This document shows positions 17,987-28,305 of a stretch of DNA of 64,000 nucleotides, in pieces. The first letter of the stretch is position 1; the number at the start of each line of letters is the position of its first letter. The stretch is from Tahibacter sp042701255 (GTDB lineage: Bacteria; Pseudomonadota; Gammaproteobacteria; Xanthomonadales; Rhodanobacteraceae). The notes below the pieces were generated by a model. The model did no database searches, was not told the DNA's origin, and was given only the letters and a program-made list of their open reading frames with translations. The translations under genes and the position numbers were made by a program. Location: the NCBI RefSeq assembly GCF_042701255.1, contig NZ_CP170554.1, forward strand, positions 2,790,001 to 2,854,000, given 5' to 3'.

Positions 17987-18170
17987 CACTATTTCTCCTT
18001 CACGCACGAAAAGGGTCATCAACGCTTTTTGCGGTAACGTGGCCGAACAGAAGACGTGCCATCGCGCAGTAATACCCAATGGCGAAGGCGCGCGGGCATC
18101 TGCGGCCGCCTATGACCACGCTACTCGGCGCCGAGGATGATCAGAACGGGGGCGTGATGAGTCGGGCCGG

Positions 18171-18198
18171 AGCCCGCACCGTGAGGTGCGGGCTTTTT
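18171..18198 (+). terminator. Second copy of the AGCCCGCACC hairpin
   Basis: Stem AGCCCGCACC / GGTGCGGGCT with GTGA loop, then TTTTT on the plus strand. Core and loop are identical to those at 12868-12897. The gene it follows (ending at 18217) lies on the minus strand, where no U-run follows the hairpin. It therefore appears oriented for plus-strand transcripts although no plus-strand gene precedes it. Confidence 0.6.
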
Positions 18199-18216
18199 CG
18201 TTGCGACGTGCGAGTG

Positions 18217-19894
18217 TTACTGAATGCGCATGTCGTAGATGCCGACCGCGTTGTGCGAGGCCGGCCAGGTGCCCTGCAGTGCCGGCGGCGCCTGCACCTG
18301 CTCGATGGCCCATTCCACGCCGGAGATGACCAGCGGGTCGGGCAGCTGCGTGGGCTGGCCGTCGAAGCCGCCCGTGCCGGCGATGCAGTTCATCAGGTCG
18401 TAGAATGTCCACGTCATAGGACGTGATCGAGCTCGGCGAGTGGCCGCTGCCGATGTAGGTGTTGGTGAAGGACAGCTGCGGCAGGCCGAGACCGCAGGTC
18501 GAGTTCAGCCGGTTGATGTTGTTGTTGTGCGTGTGCGCGCCCGGGTAGTAGTACGAGTCGACGACGTTCCAGTTCCAGATCTGGTGATTGGAGAACTTGT
18601 CGACCACGCCGGCCTGCTTGCCGAGCTGAATCTGCACGAGGCGGCGGATGTTGTCGTTCCAGCCGCTGACCCAGAACGAAATCCAGGCCACCGCGTACGA
18701 CGAGCCGTCGGTGGTCGTGACGAACTCCTTGAACTGGATGTTCGGCCGGTGCGTGGTGTCGCCGACGGTCGCGATCGCGATCGGCTTCTCGTTGCCGTGG
18801 GCCGAGCTCGCGCCGAAGGAGATGTAGGGAATGCAGACGTTGGTCTGCGCCGGGTCGTTGTTGTAGAGGATGTTGGCGACGTTCCTGTTGCCGATGGCCG
18901 GATCCGACGCGGCCGTGACGTTGGTGATCAGCACGCTCGCACCGGGATTGCCGGCCGGCACATTCGGCAGGCTCTGGTTCGGCGGGCCCGAGCCGCAGCC
19001 CGCGATGGCCACCGCTTCGTTGTTGAGTGCGGTGACCCAGTGCGCCGCGCCGGAGCCGGCCGTATAGCCGAACGAGGACCAGTTCGACACCGCATAGGCC
19101 GGATAGCTCGGGCCGCCGGGGCCGCCGTAGCACGGCGTGACGAAGCCCGGCATCACGTTGCCGCTCGCATCGCGATTGCCGTTCGGCGTCGCGCCGGCCG
19201 TGACGATGCCGACCGGACTCTGCGTCGCGATGCACGGGCCCGTCGCGAAGCTCGGCGTCGACGTCGGCAGGTCGCTGCGCCAGGCGCCGGAGTTCAGGCC
19301 CTGATCCCAGAAGCCGTAGGCCTTGCTCGCCGGCGTGCTCACGGCGACGCTGTCGATCAGCGCGGTGCCGTCGCCGGTCGTGCGCAGTCCCTTGATCGTG
19401 ACCGTGTAGTTGCCGCTGGTCGTGACCGAGGCCAGGCGCACGGCATAGGTCTCGTAGTAGCCGCGCGCGGGTTTGACGCGATCGACGGTGACGCGGCCGC
19501 TCGGCGCGCCGAGCTTGAAGTTCTGCACGACGCCGTTGACGAGCACCTGCAGTTCCTGGTCGTCGGGATAACCGTTGCGCTGCGTGGCCATGAACGACAG
19601 CACGGCGCCGGGCGCGAGGAACACGGTCTGCTGCATCGTGCCGGTGTTCTGGATGAAGCCGACCTGGCGCGCCTGCGGAATTTCCGGTGCGCCGGTCGTG
19701 AAGCCGCTGTTGGGTGCGGCGATGCCGGCACCGCCGGTGAAGCTCCAGCTGGCGCCGCTGGGGCCGTAGTTGAAGACGCCGTTGGCGAGCACCGGCGCTT
19801 CGAAGCCGCCGTTGCTCTGTGCGAACGCGGCGGAGCCGGCGAGCGCGAACGTGGCGGCGACGCAGCGCGCGAGCAGCCTGCGTGAAAGTGTCAT
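18217..19894 (-). CDS. Exported protein with N-terminal GGFE module, frameshifted near the 3' end
   Basis: The ATG at 19894 has GAGGAG eight bases upstream and a clear signal peptide (MTLSRRLLARCVAATFALAG). Residues about 28-165 form a module like the three in the neighbouring giant protein (GGFEAPVLANG, SWSFTGGAGIA, QVGFIQ). The following about 330 residues (VTPCYGGPGG, NWSSFGYTAGSGAAHWV, HNNNINRLNSTCG) belong to no family I recognise. The frame is broken at about 18418: after SPSSITS the sensible sequence continues one base later as MTWTFYDLMNCIAG and runs to a stop at 18217. Joining the parts gives about 558 residues. Without the shift the frame runs on into Arg/His-rich nonsense to 18110. 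One extra T is enough to explain it; decay, recent mutation or assembly error are all possible. Confidence 0.75.
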
Positions 19895-20348
19895 TGCGAT
19901 ACTCCTCGAACAAGGGAAGACAGGGAGCGGCATGAGCCGTCGCGAAGCCTGCGCGCGAGCGCGCAGCCGCGGCGGCGGCCTGCCGGGATGACGCGGCTGC
20001 GCGTGTCGGCGCAGCCGGCGCATTCTGGAAGGCACTCGTCGCAGCGCCCGCGACGCGCGGCGACGGACCTTCCGAGTACAGATTTCGCAATTTCGCGAAT
20101 GCGGTGATCACGCGCGTGTGGATCGTCGACGCGCGTGAGCGTGCGATCGTCGCGACGAGACGGACTCATGTCGCTTTCATGTCCATTCGATGAGACGGAT
20201 GCGTTCGCGTTCACTCGGTGAGATCGGTACGGCTCGGCCCGCGGGCGTAGCGAGGTCGGGCTGCGGTCTCGGCGATGCGCCCGCCGACGGGCGCGCGTCC
20301 CGCGCGATGCGCTACGCTTGCGCTTCCTCTTCGCGTCCGGGAGCTGCC
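19895..20348. other. Divergent intergenic region
   Basis: About 450 bases between two divergent genes for exported proteins. It holds no recognisable gene and presumably carries both promoters. Open frames here are Arg-rich and unconvincing. Confidence 0.55.
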
Positions 20349-21263
20349 ATGGTTTTTCGTCTTCGTCGCGCCGCGCTCGCGGCCTGCCTGTTTTCCCTCG
20401 CGACGGCGGCCGTCGCCGCACCGCCGCCGGCCAAGGGCAAGATCATGGGCGAGGTGCTCGCCGCGAGCGCACCGGCGGACTGGCGCCGGCTCGACCCGGA
20501 CAACACGGTGTATCTCGATTTCGCCGCAGGCCGCGTGATCATCGAGCTCGCGCCGGCATACGCGCCGCAGCACGTGGCCAACATCCGCACCTTGTTGAAG
20601 CAGCATTACTTCGACGGACTCGCGATCCTGCGCGTGCACGACAACTACGTCGTGCAGTGGGGCGATCCGGACGCGGGCGAGAAGGACAAGGCGCGCTCGT
20701 TCGGCGACGCGAAGCACTCGGTTCCGGGCGAGTTCTCGCAGGCGATCGGCAAGCAGCCCTTCGTGCGTCTGCCCGACGGCGACGTCTATGCGCCGCAGGT
20801 CGGCTGGTCCGGCGGCTTTCCCGCCGCGCGCGATCCCAAGGCCGGCCAGACCTGGCTCACGCACTGCTACGGCATGGTCGGCGTCGGCCGCGACAACGCC
20901 GCCGACAGCGGCAGCGGCGCGGAACTCTACGTCGTGCTCGGCCATTCGCCGCGTCATCTCGACCGCAACGTGACCCTGGTCGGCCGCGTCGTGCAGGGCA
21001 TGGAACTGCTCGCGGCACTGCCGCGCGGCAGCGGTGCGCTGGGCTTCTACGAGAAGCCGGAACAGCGCGTCGCGTTGACCCGCGTGCGCCTCGGCAGCGA
21101 TCTGCCCGAAGCCGAGCGCAGCACGCTGGAGCTGCTGCGCACCGACACGGCGACGTTCACGGCGCTCGTGGAGACGCGGCGCAACCGCTGGGACGACTGG
21201 TATCTGCAGCGCGCCGGCAAAGTGGAACTGTGCAATGTGCCGCTGCCGGTGCGGCAGCCTTGA
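20349..21263 (+). CDS. Exported cyclophilin-type peptidyl-prolyl cis-trans isomerase
   Basis: A 304-residue protein from the ATG at 20349 (MVFRLRRAALAACLFSLATAAVAA, a signal peptide). The cyclophilin fold is visible as VYLDFAAGRVIIELAPAYAP, then YFDGLAILRVHDNYVVQWGD, where the Arg in LRV matches the catalytic arginine of FHR in classical members. VTLVGRVVQGMELL corresponds to the family's FGRVVxGM. Several canonical residues are altered (QWGDP for QGGDP), and an extra about 70 residues follow the domain, so this is a divergent periplasmic member, likely a folding catalyst for exported proteins. It is monocistronic, convergent with the histidine kinase gene. Confidence 0.88.
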   Translation: MVFRLRRAALAACLFSLATAAVAAPPPAKGKIMGEVLAASAPADWRRLDPDNTVYLDFAAGRVIIELAPAYAPQHVANIRTLLKQHYFDGLAILRVHDNYVVQWGDPDAGEKDKARSFGDAKHSVPGEFSQAIGKQPFVRLPDGDVYAPQVGWSGGFPAARDPKAGQTWLTHCYGMVGVGRDNAADSGSGAELYVVLGHSPRHLDRNVTLVGRVVQGMELLAALPRGSGALGFYEKPEQRVALTRVRLGSDLPEAERSTLELLRTDTATFTALVETRRNRWDDWYLQRAGKVELCNVPLPVRQP

Positions 21264-21478
21264 TGATGGTTTGGCGCTGCGAGTGCCGCGGCGCTGAGGC
21301 GCTTGATGGCCTGACTCGATGACGGTGCCGGACGCTCGCGCGGCGGGCGTCCGGTGGCCGATCCGCTCGTGCAGCGTGCGTGTCGTTGCAACGGTGGCCG
21401 ACGATGCGCGCGCTCGAACCTTGAGCGGGTTCGGGGCGCGGCCGATAGCGGAAAGCGAACTGCGATCGACGCGGGCCC

Positions 21479-23849
21479 TCAGGCCACGACCGTTTCCAGG
21501 GGCGCTGCGGCCGGACTCTCGTCGCCGAGCAGCCGGCCGAGGTCGCGCAGCGGCAGCGGCTTGCGCACCCATTCGATCTGCCATTCGCTCGGCGGCCGGT
21601 CGTGCGGACCGTCCGGCGGCGAGGCGCTGTGGATCAGGCAGCGCGGCGGCGGTTCCGGCGCGCATTCGGCGCGCACGCGGCGGATCAGGTCGATGCCGTT
21701 CTCGCCGTCCAGATGCAGGTCGACGAGCAGGGTGTGCGGCGCGAATTCGCGGCGTATCGCCAGCGCGTCGGCGATGCCCGCGGCGACACGGTGTTCGATG
21801 CCCAGGGCGTCGAGCTGCGCGCTGAGCAGTTCGCGGATCGCCGCGTCGTCGTCGACGAGCAACACGCGGCCGCGCGCCGGTGCGGCGGCTTCGACCTCGT
21901 CGTCGACCGGCCCCGGGCGCAGCACGATGCAGAACGAGAACACGCTGCCGACGCCGAGCCGCGTATCGATCTGCAGGCTGCCGCCCATGATGCCGACGAG
22001 CTGGTCGGCGATGGACAGGCCCAGCCCGGCGCCGCGGCGCGTGCGGCCGCCGCCGCGCTCGAACGGCTGCAGCAGGCGGCGCAGATCGCCGTCGGCCATG
22101 CCGGGTCCGGAGTCGGCGATGCGGAACAGCACTTGCTCGCCGTCCAGGGCTTCGGCCGCCAGCGCGATGCTGCCGGCCGTCGTGAACTTGACCGCATTGC
22201 CGAGCAGGTTGACGAGGATCTGCTGCAGCCGCGCCGCATCGCCGCAGACGCGCGCCGGCAGCGCCGGATCGCAGTGCAGGCTCAGTTGTATCGGACGGTC
22301 GGCGAGTTCGGCGCGGAACAGCTCGGTCACGTGACGCAGCAGCGCGTTCAGATCGAACGGCTCGTCGCGCAGGTCGACGCGGTCGAGCGCGAGCCGCGCG
22401 TGATCGAGATAGTCCTCGGCCGTGCGCACGAGTTCGGCCGAGGTCGAGCGCGCGGTCTCGAGCAGGCCGCGCGCGCGGCGGTCCTCGACGCGCTGCAGCG
22501 CCATGTCGATCAGGCCGCTGATCGCGGCCATGGGATTGCGCACCTCGTGCGCGGCCATCGCGAGCATGTCGGCGCGCGTGCGGTTGACCTGGCTCAGCGC
22601 CGCGTTGAGCTGCCGCAGCCAGCGCAGACGCAGCGCGATGATCGCGGCCAGCAGCGCGCCGACGCACAGTGCGGCGATCAGGGTCAGCGCATACAGCCGC
22701 GCACGTGCGCGTTCGCCGGCCTTGTCGGCTTCGGCGGCGCGCAGCAGCGCGCTCTGCAGCTCGCCGGACTGGCGCAGCGAACGGATCTCCGCTTCGCGCG
22801 TCTGCGTGTCGTAGTGATCGTCGAGTTCGGCCACGGCGCGCGCGACCTCGCGGCTGGACAGGCGCGCGTTCAGACTGACGAGTTCGCGCGCGGCGGCCAG
22901 GGCGAGATCGAGACGGCCGGCCTTCTCGGCGATCTCGGCCTGGCTCGCGAGCAATTGTGCGGTGTCGCGGCCGAGTTCGAGCCGGCGCGCGTCGGCCAGT
23001 GCGGCGTCGAGCTCGTTCAGCGCCTGCTGCGGCTGGCCCAGCGCGGCCAGTGCGCCGGCAACGGTATGACGCGAGGAAATCGCATTCATGACCTTGCCGT
23101 GGGCCAGCTCGTAGTCCAGTGCACGGCGCGCGGCCGCGAGCGCCGTCATCGGCTGGCCGAGGCTCAGGTACAGCGACGCGCTGTTGCCTTCCATCATGGC
23201 CTGGCCGCCACGGCTGCCGAGCCGCTCGTAGCGCGACTGTGCCGCGCGCGCGAGCGGCAGTGCGCGCCCCGGATCGCCGAGCGACGCATAAGCCCACTGC
23301 AGCAGGTTCTCGCTGCGCGCGAGCGCGTAGTCGTCATTGAGTGCGATCAGACCGGTTTGCGCGCGCAGGCAATGCGGCAGCGCCGGCGAAGCGCGCGAGG
23401 CGCGCAGCAGCAGATCGCAGGTTTCCAGATCGGCCAATGCGATCCAGTCGGGCTGCTCCAGCGCGCGCAGTGCGGTCGTCGCACTGCTGGCCAGTGCCAG
23501 GCCGCTTTCGATCTGATCGCCTTCCAGGCGCAGGCGCGCGCGGATCAGATCGGCCAGCGCCGCGGAACTGGCGCGGCCGCTGTCGCGGCTCAGGGCATCG
23601 AGACGGTCGGCGACCTGCGCGGCGAGGTCGGCCGACAGCGGCAGCGCCGCGGTCGCCATGTCGCGCAGCAGCTCTTCGCGCTGCGCGGCGCTCGAGTCCG
23701 CCCTGGGCCAGCAGCCGGTCGCCCTGCTGCAGCGCCTCGCGCGGCGCGTCGAGCATGGCCGGTCGCAGCGACAGCGCCGGATCGGCCGCGGCCAGGGCCG
23801 CCGGCAGCAGCGCGAAGCCGAGCAGCGCGCAGCGCAGGGCGGTCAGCAT
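21479..23849 (-). CDS. Hybrid sensor histidine kinase with TPR sensor region and receiver domain (frameshifted near 5' end)
   Basis: The likely start is the ATG at 23849 (MLTALRCALLGFALLPAALA, a signal peptide). That frame runs to LLAQ and then goes out of phase at the CCC run at 23701-23703. Removing one base joins it to ADSSAAQREELLRDMATAA and the rest, giving about 789 residues. Without that correction the longest frame starts at 23659 with 726 residues and no signal. Order: periplasmic TPR-like repeats, one transmembrane helix (LYALTLIAALCVGALLAAII), HisKA with AMAAHEVRNPM, HATPase with VNLLGNAVKF, DSGPGMA and GAGLGLSIA, and a C-terminal receiver (RVLLVDDDAAIRELL, LLVDLHLDGENG). A TPR-sensing hybrid kinase with its receiver at the end usually hands phosphate to a separate Hpt protein or acts locally. 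No partner gene lies nearby. Confidence 0.82.
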
Positions 23850-24056
23850 CGGCCGGACTGCGGCGATGGCGGAGGCACGATCATGGGCTGGCGGTACCGG
23901 ACGGAATAACGCGCCATTTTGCACACGGCGCAGGTCCGGCCACAAACGAAATTTTCCACACGGCACACCACGGCGGCCGGCGATGCGGAGCCGGGCGCAG
24001 CGATCGCCGCGCCCGGTGGGTTGCGCGATGCCGCGCGTGTCGTGGCAGGCGCGGCC

Positions 24057-25310
24057 TCAGGCCGTGCGCGCGCCGTGGCGACGGATGAATTCGCGCACGT
24101 CCGGATAGACCACGTCGCGCCAGCGGCGGCCGCTGAAGATGCCGTAGTGGCCGGCACCCTTCACGGTGAGATGCTGCTTGTTGCTGGCCGGTATGCCGCT
24201 GCACAGTGCCTGCGCCGCCTCGGTCTGGCCCAGGCCGGAGATGTCGTCGAGCTCGCCCTCGATGGTCAGCAGCGCCGTGCCGGTAATGTCCGCCGGCTTG
24301 ACGCGCTGGCCATTGACGTCCCAGAGCCCGCGCGGCAGCAGTTGCTGCTGGAACACGGTCTGTATCGTGTCGAGGTAGTACTCGGCCGGCATGTCGAGCA
24401 CGGCGTTGTATTCGTCGTAGAACTTGCGGTGCGACTGCGCGTCCTCGAGGTCGCCCTTGAGCAGGTCCTCGTAGAAGTCCCAGTGTGAGCTCAGATGGCG
24501 GCCCGGATTCATCGCGATGAAGCCGGCGTGCTGCAGGAAGCCCGGATAGACGCGGCGGCCGTGGCCCGGATAGTTGGCCGGCACGTCGTGGATCACGGTG
24601 TTCTTGAACCAGGCCAGCGGCTTGGTCGTGGCCAGATCGTTGACCTGGGTCGGGCTGCGCCGCGTGTCGATCGGGCCGCCCATCATGGTCATGCTGCGCG
24701 GCGTGGTCTCGCCGTTGCTGGCCATCAGCGAGATCGCCGCGAGCACCGGCACGGTGGGCTGGCAGACCGAGATCACGTGCAGGTTCTTCGCGCCGATGTG
24801 GCGGATGAATTCCTGGATGTAGGCGACGTAGTCGTCGAGGCGGAAGGCGCCTTCGCCGACCGGCACCATGCGCGCGTCGATCCAGTCGGTGATGTACACC
24901 TTGTGGTCCTGCAGCAGGGTGCGCACGGTGTCGCGCAGCAGCGTCGCGTGATGGCCCGACAGCGGCGCCACGACGAGAACGATCGGGTCGTCCTTGAGAT
25001 CGTCGACCGTGGCCGCGTCGTCGGTGAAGCGCTTGAAGCGGATCAGGTTGCAGAAAGGCTTCTGCAGCACCGTGTATTCGACGATCGGCACGACGTGGCC
25101 GTGGGCGGTGACGGTGCGGATGTCGAACGGCGGCTTTTCGTAATCCTTGCCGAGCCGGTACAGCAGCTCGAAGCCCGCGGCGACGCGCGGGGCGCCGGGG
25201 ATCTGCGACAGCAGGGTGCTCTTGTCGCTCCAGGTCTTTGCGCCGGCTTCGGCGAAATGGACCAGGGGACTCATCAGCGAACGTTGCAGCTCGTGCAGGT
25301 GATACAGCAT
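24057..25310 (-). CDS. phaZ: Intracellular polyhydroxyalkanoate depolymerase (PhaZ type)
   Basis: A 417-residue alpha/beta hydrolase from the ATG at 25310 (MLYHLHELQRSLMSP), the usual N-terminus of this family. The catalytic cysteine sits in VISVCQP (C183), with Asp in EGELDDISG (355-356) and His in GAGHYGIFSG (388). This Cys-Asp-His triad and its numbering agree with my memory of the Ralstonia PhaZ1 enzyme. The enzyme mobilises stored poly-3-hydroxybutyrate in the cytoplasm by thiolysis or hydrolysis. No signal peptide is present, as expected. The phaC, phaA, phaB and phasin genes are not in the window. The gene is divergent from the beta-propeller gene and separate from the kinase downstream. 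Confidence 0.92.
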   Translation of the reverse strand: MLYHLHELQRSLMSPLVHFAEAGAKTWSDKSTLLSQIPGAPRVAAGFELLYRLGKDYEKPPFDIRTVTAHGHVVPIVEYTVLQKPFCNLIRFKRFTDDAATVDDLKDDPIVLVVAPLSGHHATLLRDTVRTLLQDHKVYITDWIDARMVPVGEGAFRLDDYVAYIQEFIRHIGAKNLHVISVCQPTVPVLAAISLMASNGETTPRSMTMMGGPIDTRRSPTQVNDLATTKPLAWFKNTVIHDVPANYPGHGRRVYPGFLQHAGFIAMNPGRHLSSHWDFYEDLLKGDLEDAQSHRKFYDEYNAVLDMPAEYYLDTIQTVFQQQLLPRGLWDVNGQRVKPADITGTALLTIEGELDDISGLGQTEAAQALCSGIPASNKQHLTVKGAGHYGIFSGRRWRDVVYPDVREFIRRHGARTA

Positions 25311-25525
25311 CGGCGGGACCGGCAAGGGAAGGGGGGCAACCCGGGGATTGTAGTCGCCCCGGGGCAAAGCAAGCGCCATGCCGCAGGTAACAATTGGTCG
25401 CAATAGCGGCGGCCCGGCGCGCCCGGCCGCCGCCGCGACGCCGGCCGTACTTGGGGGAATCGCCGCCGCAAGCCGACTTGGGCTGCAGGAACGGCCGCCG
25501 TCGCGGCCGTCGAGCGGAGTCGGAC

Positions 25526-28090
25526 ATGGGAAAGCAACAGGGAAGGAAACGCCGCGCGGGCCGCGGCCGGGTGGCGCTGTGGGGCGGATTCGGTCTGTTC
25601 GCGGCCATTGCCGCCGCGACGGCTCAGGCCGGTGAGCTGTACCTGCTGAACTACGGCGCCGCGTCGGTGCTCGGCGTGCAGGGCAACCGCGATGCCCAGA
25701 TCGGCCGTTTCGGCGTATCCGACGACGGCCGCTATGTCGTCTTCACGACCGCGTCGAACAATCTCACCGCCGACGACGGCGACACGCAGCGCGACGTCTA
25801 TCTGAGCGACCGCCAGACCGGCGCGCTGACGCGGATCAGCCGCCGCCCGGACGGCGGCGCACCGAATGGGGAAACCCTCCAGGCGGCCATTTCCGGCGAC
25901 GGGCGCTGGATCGCCTACCTGTCCCTGGCCACCGACATCGTGCCCGGCGGCAGCGGCCGCGGCATCTATCTGTTCGACCGCGACACCGGAACGACGCAGC
26001 GGCTGACTCCGCCGGTGCTGCCGTCGTTGAATGCCTGGGCGGCCGACATCGACGCTCCGGTCGTATCCACCCACGGGGAGCGCGTCGTGTTCGTCACCGA
26101 CTCGCCGCTCGTGGCGGCCGACGACGACTCGCTGCACGACCTCTATGCCTGGTCGCGCGACAGCGGCGCGCTGGAGCTGCTCAGCGTGGATGCGGCCGGC
26201 CAGCCGCTGGTCGGTACCGTCGACGCCGGTTCGGCCGCGTTGTCCGCCGGCGGCGCCCAGGTCAGCTTCACGATGCGCACGGTGAACGGCGTTCCCGACG
26301 AAGGCGGCGTGTTCGTGCGCGATCTGCAAAATGGCAGCGTCGATCGCGTGCTCGGGCCTACCAGCGTGCTGTCGCAGTCGTTCACGAGTCTGTCGGGCGA
26401 CGCGCGTTACGTCGCGACGAACACCTATAAGGCGCTGCTGCCCGACGACCTCAACTCCGGGGGCGACGTCTACGTGTTCGACCGCCAGCTGCGCAGCGTG
26501 GAGCTGGTCAGCCGGCCCGGTGGCGACGTGTCCGGCCACGACGACTACCATCGTGCGGTGATCTCCGCCGACGGCCGCTACGTCGCGTTCGGTGCTTCGA
26601 CGAACCCGTTCGGCGGCAGCGTCAGCGGCGAGCAGATCTATCGGCGCGACCGTGTCGCCGGCACCACGGTGCAGCTCACCCAGAACTCGTCGGGTCCGAC
26701 GTCGCCGCAGTACTACAGCGCTCCGGCGCTCAGCGGCGACGGCCGCTACGTGCTGTTCGACAGCAACGACGAGGACCTCGTCGCCAGCGACGACAACCAG
26801 CGTACCGACGTCTTCGCCGTGGACCTCGCCGGCCAGACCTCGCGCGTCAGCCAGTCCGCCGAAGCGCCGCGCGTCGCCGGCGCCAGCCTGCGCGGAGCGG
26901 CCGGTCAGGAAGTCGGCGCGGCCTTCGTGCTCGGCGGCGACGCGGCCGTGGTCTTTGCCAGCACCGCGGACAACCTCGGTCCGCTGCGCCGCGGCGCAGC
27001 GTTCCGCACGACCGTCGGCAGCGGTGTACTGGCCGAGATCGCGCTGGACGGACTGACAACCGTTTCCAGCTGGCCGGTGGCGCAGGCCCTGGTCGGCGTC
27101 TCCGCCGACGGCAGCGAACTCCTGGTCCGGCGCGAGCCTTTCGACTTCACCGGCGGCTGGGGCGGCTCGTTGCCGAGTGAACCCTGGGATGTCTGGCGCG
27201 TGGGTGCCGGCGGCAGTCAGCGCATCGACCCGCCGGCCGCCGTCGGCACCGGCGCGCGCAGTCTGCAGGCCATGCTGTCCGATGACGGCCGCTATGCGCA
27301 GTTCGTGTCGCTCATCTCCGGCAGCGGGGAGGCACGTCTGTTCCTGCACGACGCGCAGACCGGTCTGCTCACGCGCATCGACGTCAATGCGCAGGGCGTG
27401 CCGGCCGACAGGCCGATCCAGCTGCGCAGCGGTCTGTCGCGCAACGGCCGCTACAGCGCGTTCGTCAGTGCGGCCAACAATCTCGTCGCCGCCGACGCGG
27501 ACAACAGCATGGATCTGTTCCTGCGCGACAACCAGACCGGCCAGCTCACGCGTCTGCGCGATCCGCTCAGCGGCGCGCCGTTGGTCGATGCCGGGGCCGG
27601 CAACCGCGAGGCCATCATGATTTCCGACGACGCGAACCGCATCGCCTTCGTCGACAGCAGCGGCGAGTACCGCCAGTACACGCACCTGCGTCTGCTCGAT
27701 CGCGCCGCGATGCGCGTGGTCGAGGTCTGCGGCTCGACGACGGTGCCGGCGCGTTGCGGCGAGCTGACCCTGAGCGCCGACGGCGACACCTTGGCATTTT
27801 CCACATGGCTGCAGCTGAGCAGCGACGACGTCGACCAGGACTACGACGTCTACAGCTATCGCGCGGCGCTGGACTGGCTGCAGCTCGAAAGCCGCGACGG
27901 CAGCGGCGCCGCCGGCGAAGGTCACCGCACGCGGCCGCAGCTGTCGGCCAGCGGCCAGGCGCTGACGTTCCGCGCCGCCGGCGGCAAATGGCGCACGACG
28001 CCGCAGATCGCCGGCGACGTCGAATGGCTGTTCAAGCGTCTCGACGGTGATGCGATCTTCGACGACGGGTTCGATACGGTGACGCGCTGA
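25526..28090 (+). CDS. Exported TolB/PD40-type beta-propeller protein with IFxDGF C-terminal tail
   Basis: An 854-residue protein from the ATG at 25526 with GGAG about eight bases upstream. The N-terminal signal contains RVALWGGFGLFAAIAAATAQA. The whole body consists of repeated blades with SDDGRYVVF, SGDGRWIAYLS, SADGRYVAFGAS, SGDGRYVLFDS and SDDGRYAQFVS cores, each followed by VYL/LFDR-type strands and a TGxxTR turn. These are PD40/WD40-like blades, enough for two propellers. The protein ends in DGDAIFDDGFDTVTR, a tail that resembles the end of the 89-residue protein at 60045-60314 (DRIFTDGFQGATP). No catalytic site is visible; binding or scaffolding outside the cell is inferred. A terminator hairpin follows at 28155. 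Confidence 0.85.
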   Translation: MGKQQGRKRRAGRGRVALWGGFGLFAAIAAATAQAGELYLLNYGAASVLGVQGNRDAQIGRFGVSDDGRYVVFTTASNNLTADDGDTQRDVYLSDRQTGALTRISRRPDGGAPNGETLQAAISGDGRWIAYLSLATDIVPGGSGRGIYLFDRDTGTTQRLTPPVLPSLNAWAADIDAPVVSTHGERVVFVTDSPLVAADDDSLHDLYAWSRDSGALELLSVDAAGQPLVGTVDAGSAALSAGGAQVSFTMRTVNGVPDEGGVFVRDLQNGSVDRVLGPTSVLSQSFTSLSGDARYVATNTYKALLPDDLNSGGDVYVFDRQLRSVELVSRPGGDVSGHDDYHRAVISADGRYVAFGASTNPFGGSVSGEQIYRRDRVAGTTVQLTQNSSGPTSPQYYSAPALSGDGRYVLFDSNDEDLVASDDNQRTDVFAVDLAGQTSRVSQSAEAPRVAGASLRGAAGQEVGAAFVLGGDAAVVFASTADNLGPLRRGAAFRTTVGSGVLAEIALDGLTTVSSWPVAQALVGVSADGSELLVRREPFDFTGGWGGSLPSEPWDVWRVGAGGSQRIDPPAAVGTGARSLQAMLSDDGRYAQFVSLISGSGEARLFLHDAQTGLLTRIDVNAQGVPADRPIQLRSGLSRNGRYSAFVSAANNLVAADADNSMDLFLRDNQTGQLTRLRDPLSGAPLVDAGAGNREAIMISDDANRIAFVDSSGEYRQYTHLRLLDRAAMRVVEVCGSTTVPARCGELTLSADGDTLAFSTWLQLSSDDVDQDYDVYSYRAALDWLQLESRDGSGAAGEGHRTRPQLSASGQALTFRAAGGKWRTTPQIAGDVEWLFKRLDGDAIFDDGFDTVTR

Positions 28091-28154
28091 GCGCATCGGC
28101 TGTCGTGTCGACGCCGGTTCGCCATGACGGCGAGCGGGTCTGAAGGGCAACGAG

Positions 28155-28190
28155 CCGGCCCGCGTTTTTTCGGAAACGCGGGCCGGTTGG
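28155..28190 (+). terminator. Terminator after the beta-propeller gene
   Basis: Perfect 13-bp stem (28155-28167 with 28174-28186, CCGGCCCGCGTTT arm) and a six-base loop, followed by TTGGTTT. It lies about 65 bases after the stop. Confidence 0.75.
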
Positions 28191-28305
28191 TTTCCATCGT
28201 CTGTCGGTGGAGGACAGGGGCGGGGGAGGAATCGGTGTTTCGGAACGGGGTGATTCAGGTCATCACAATCCTGAATGGCGGCGCTTCGTTTCCCTTTCGC
28301 GCTCC

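Noticed and set aside
18110..18410. C-terminal 100 residues of the uncorrected frame (RRPAHAAARPAGH...)
   Set aside because: Basic low-complexity sequence produced by the frameshift; the other frame gives a sensible continuation ending at 18217.
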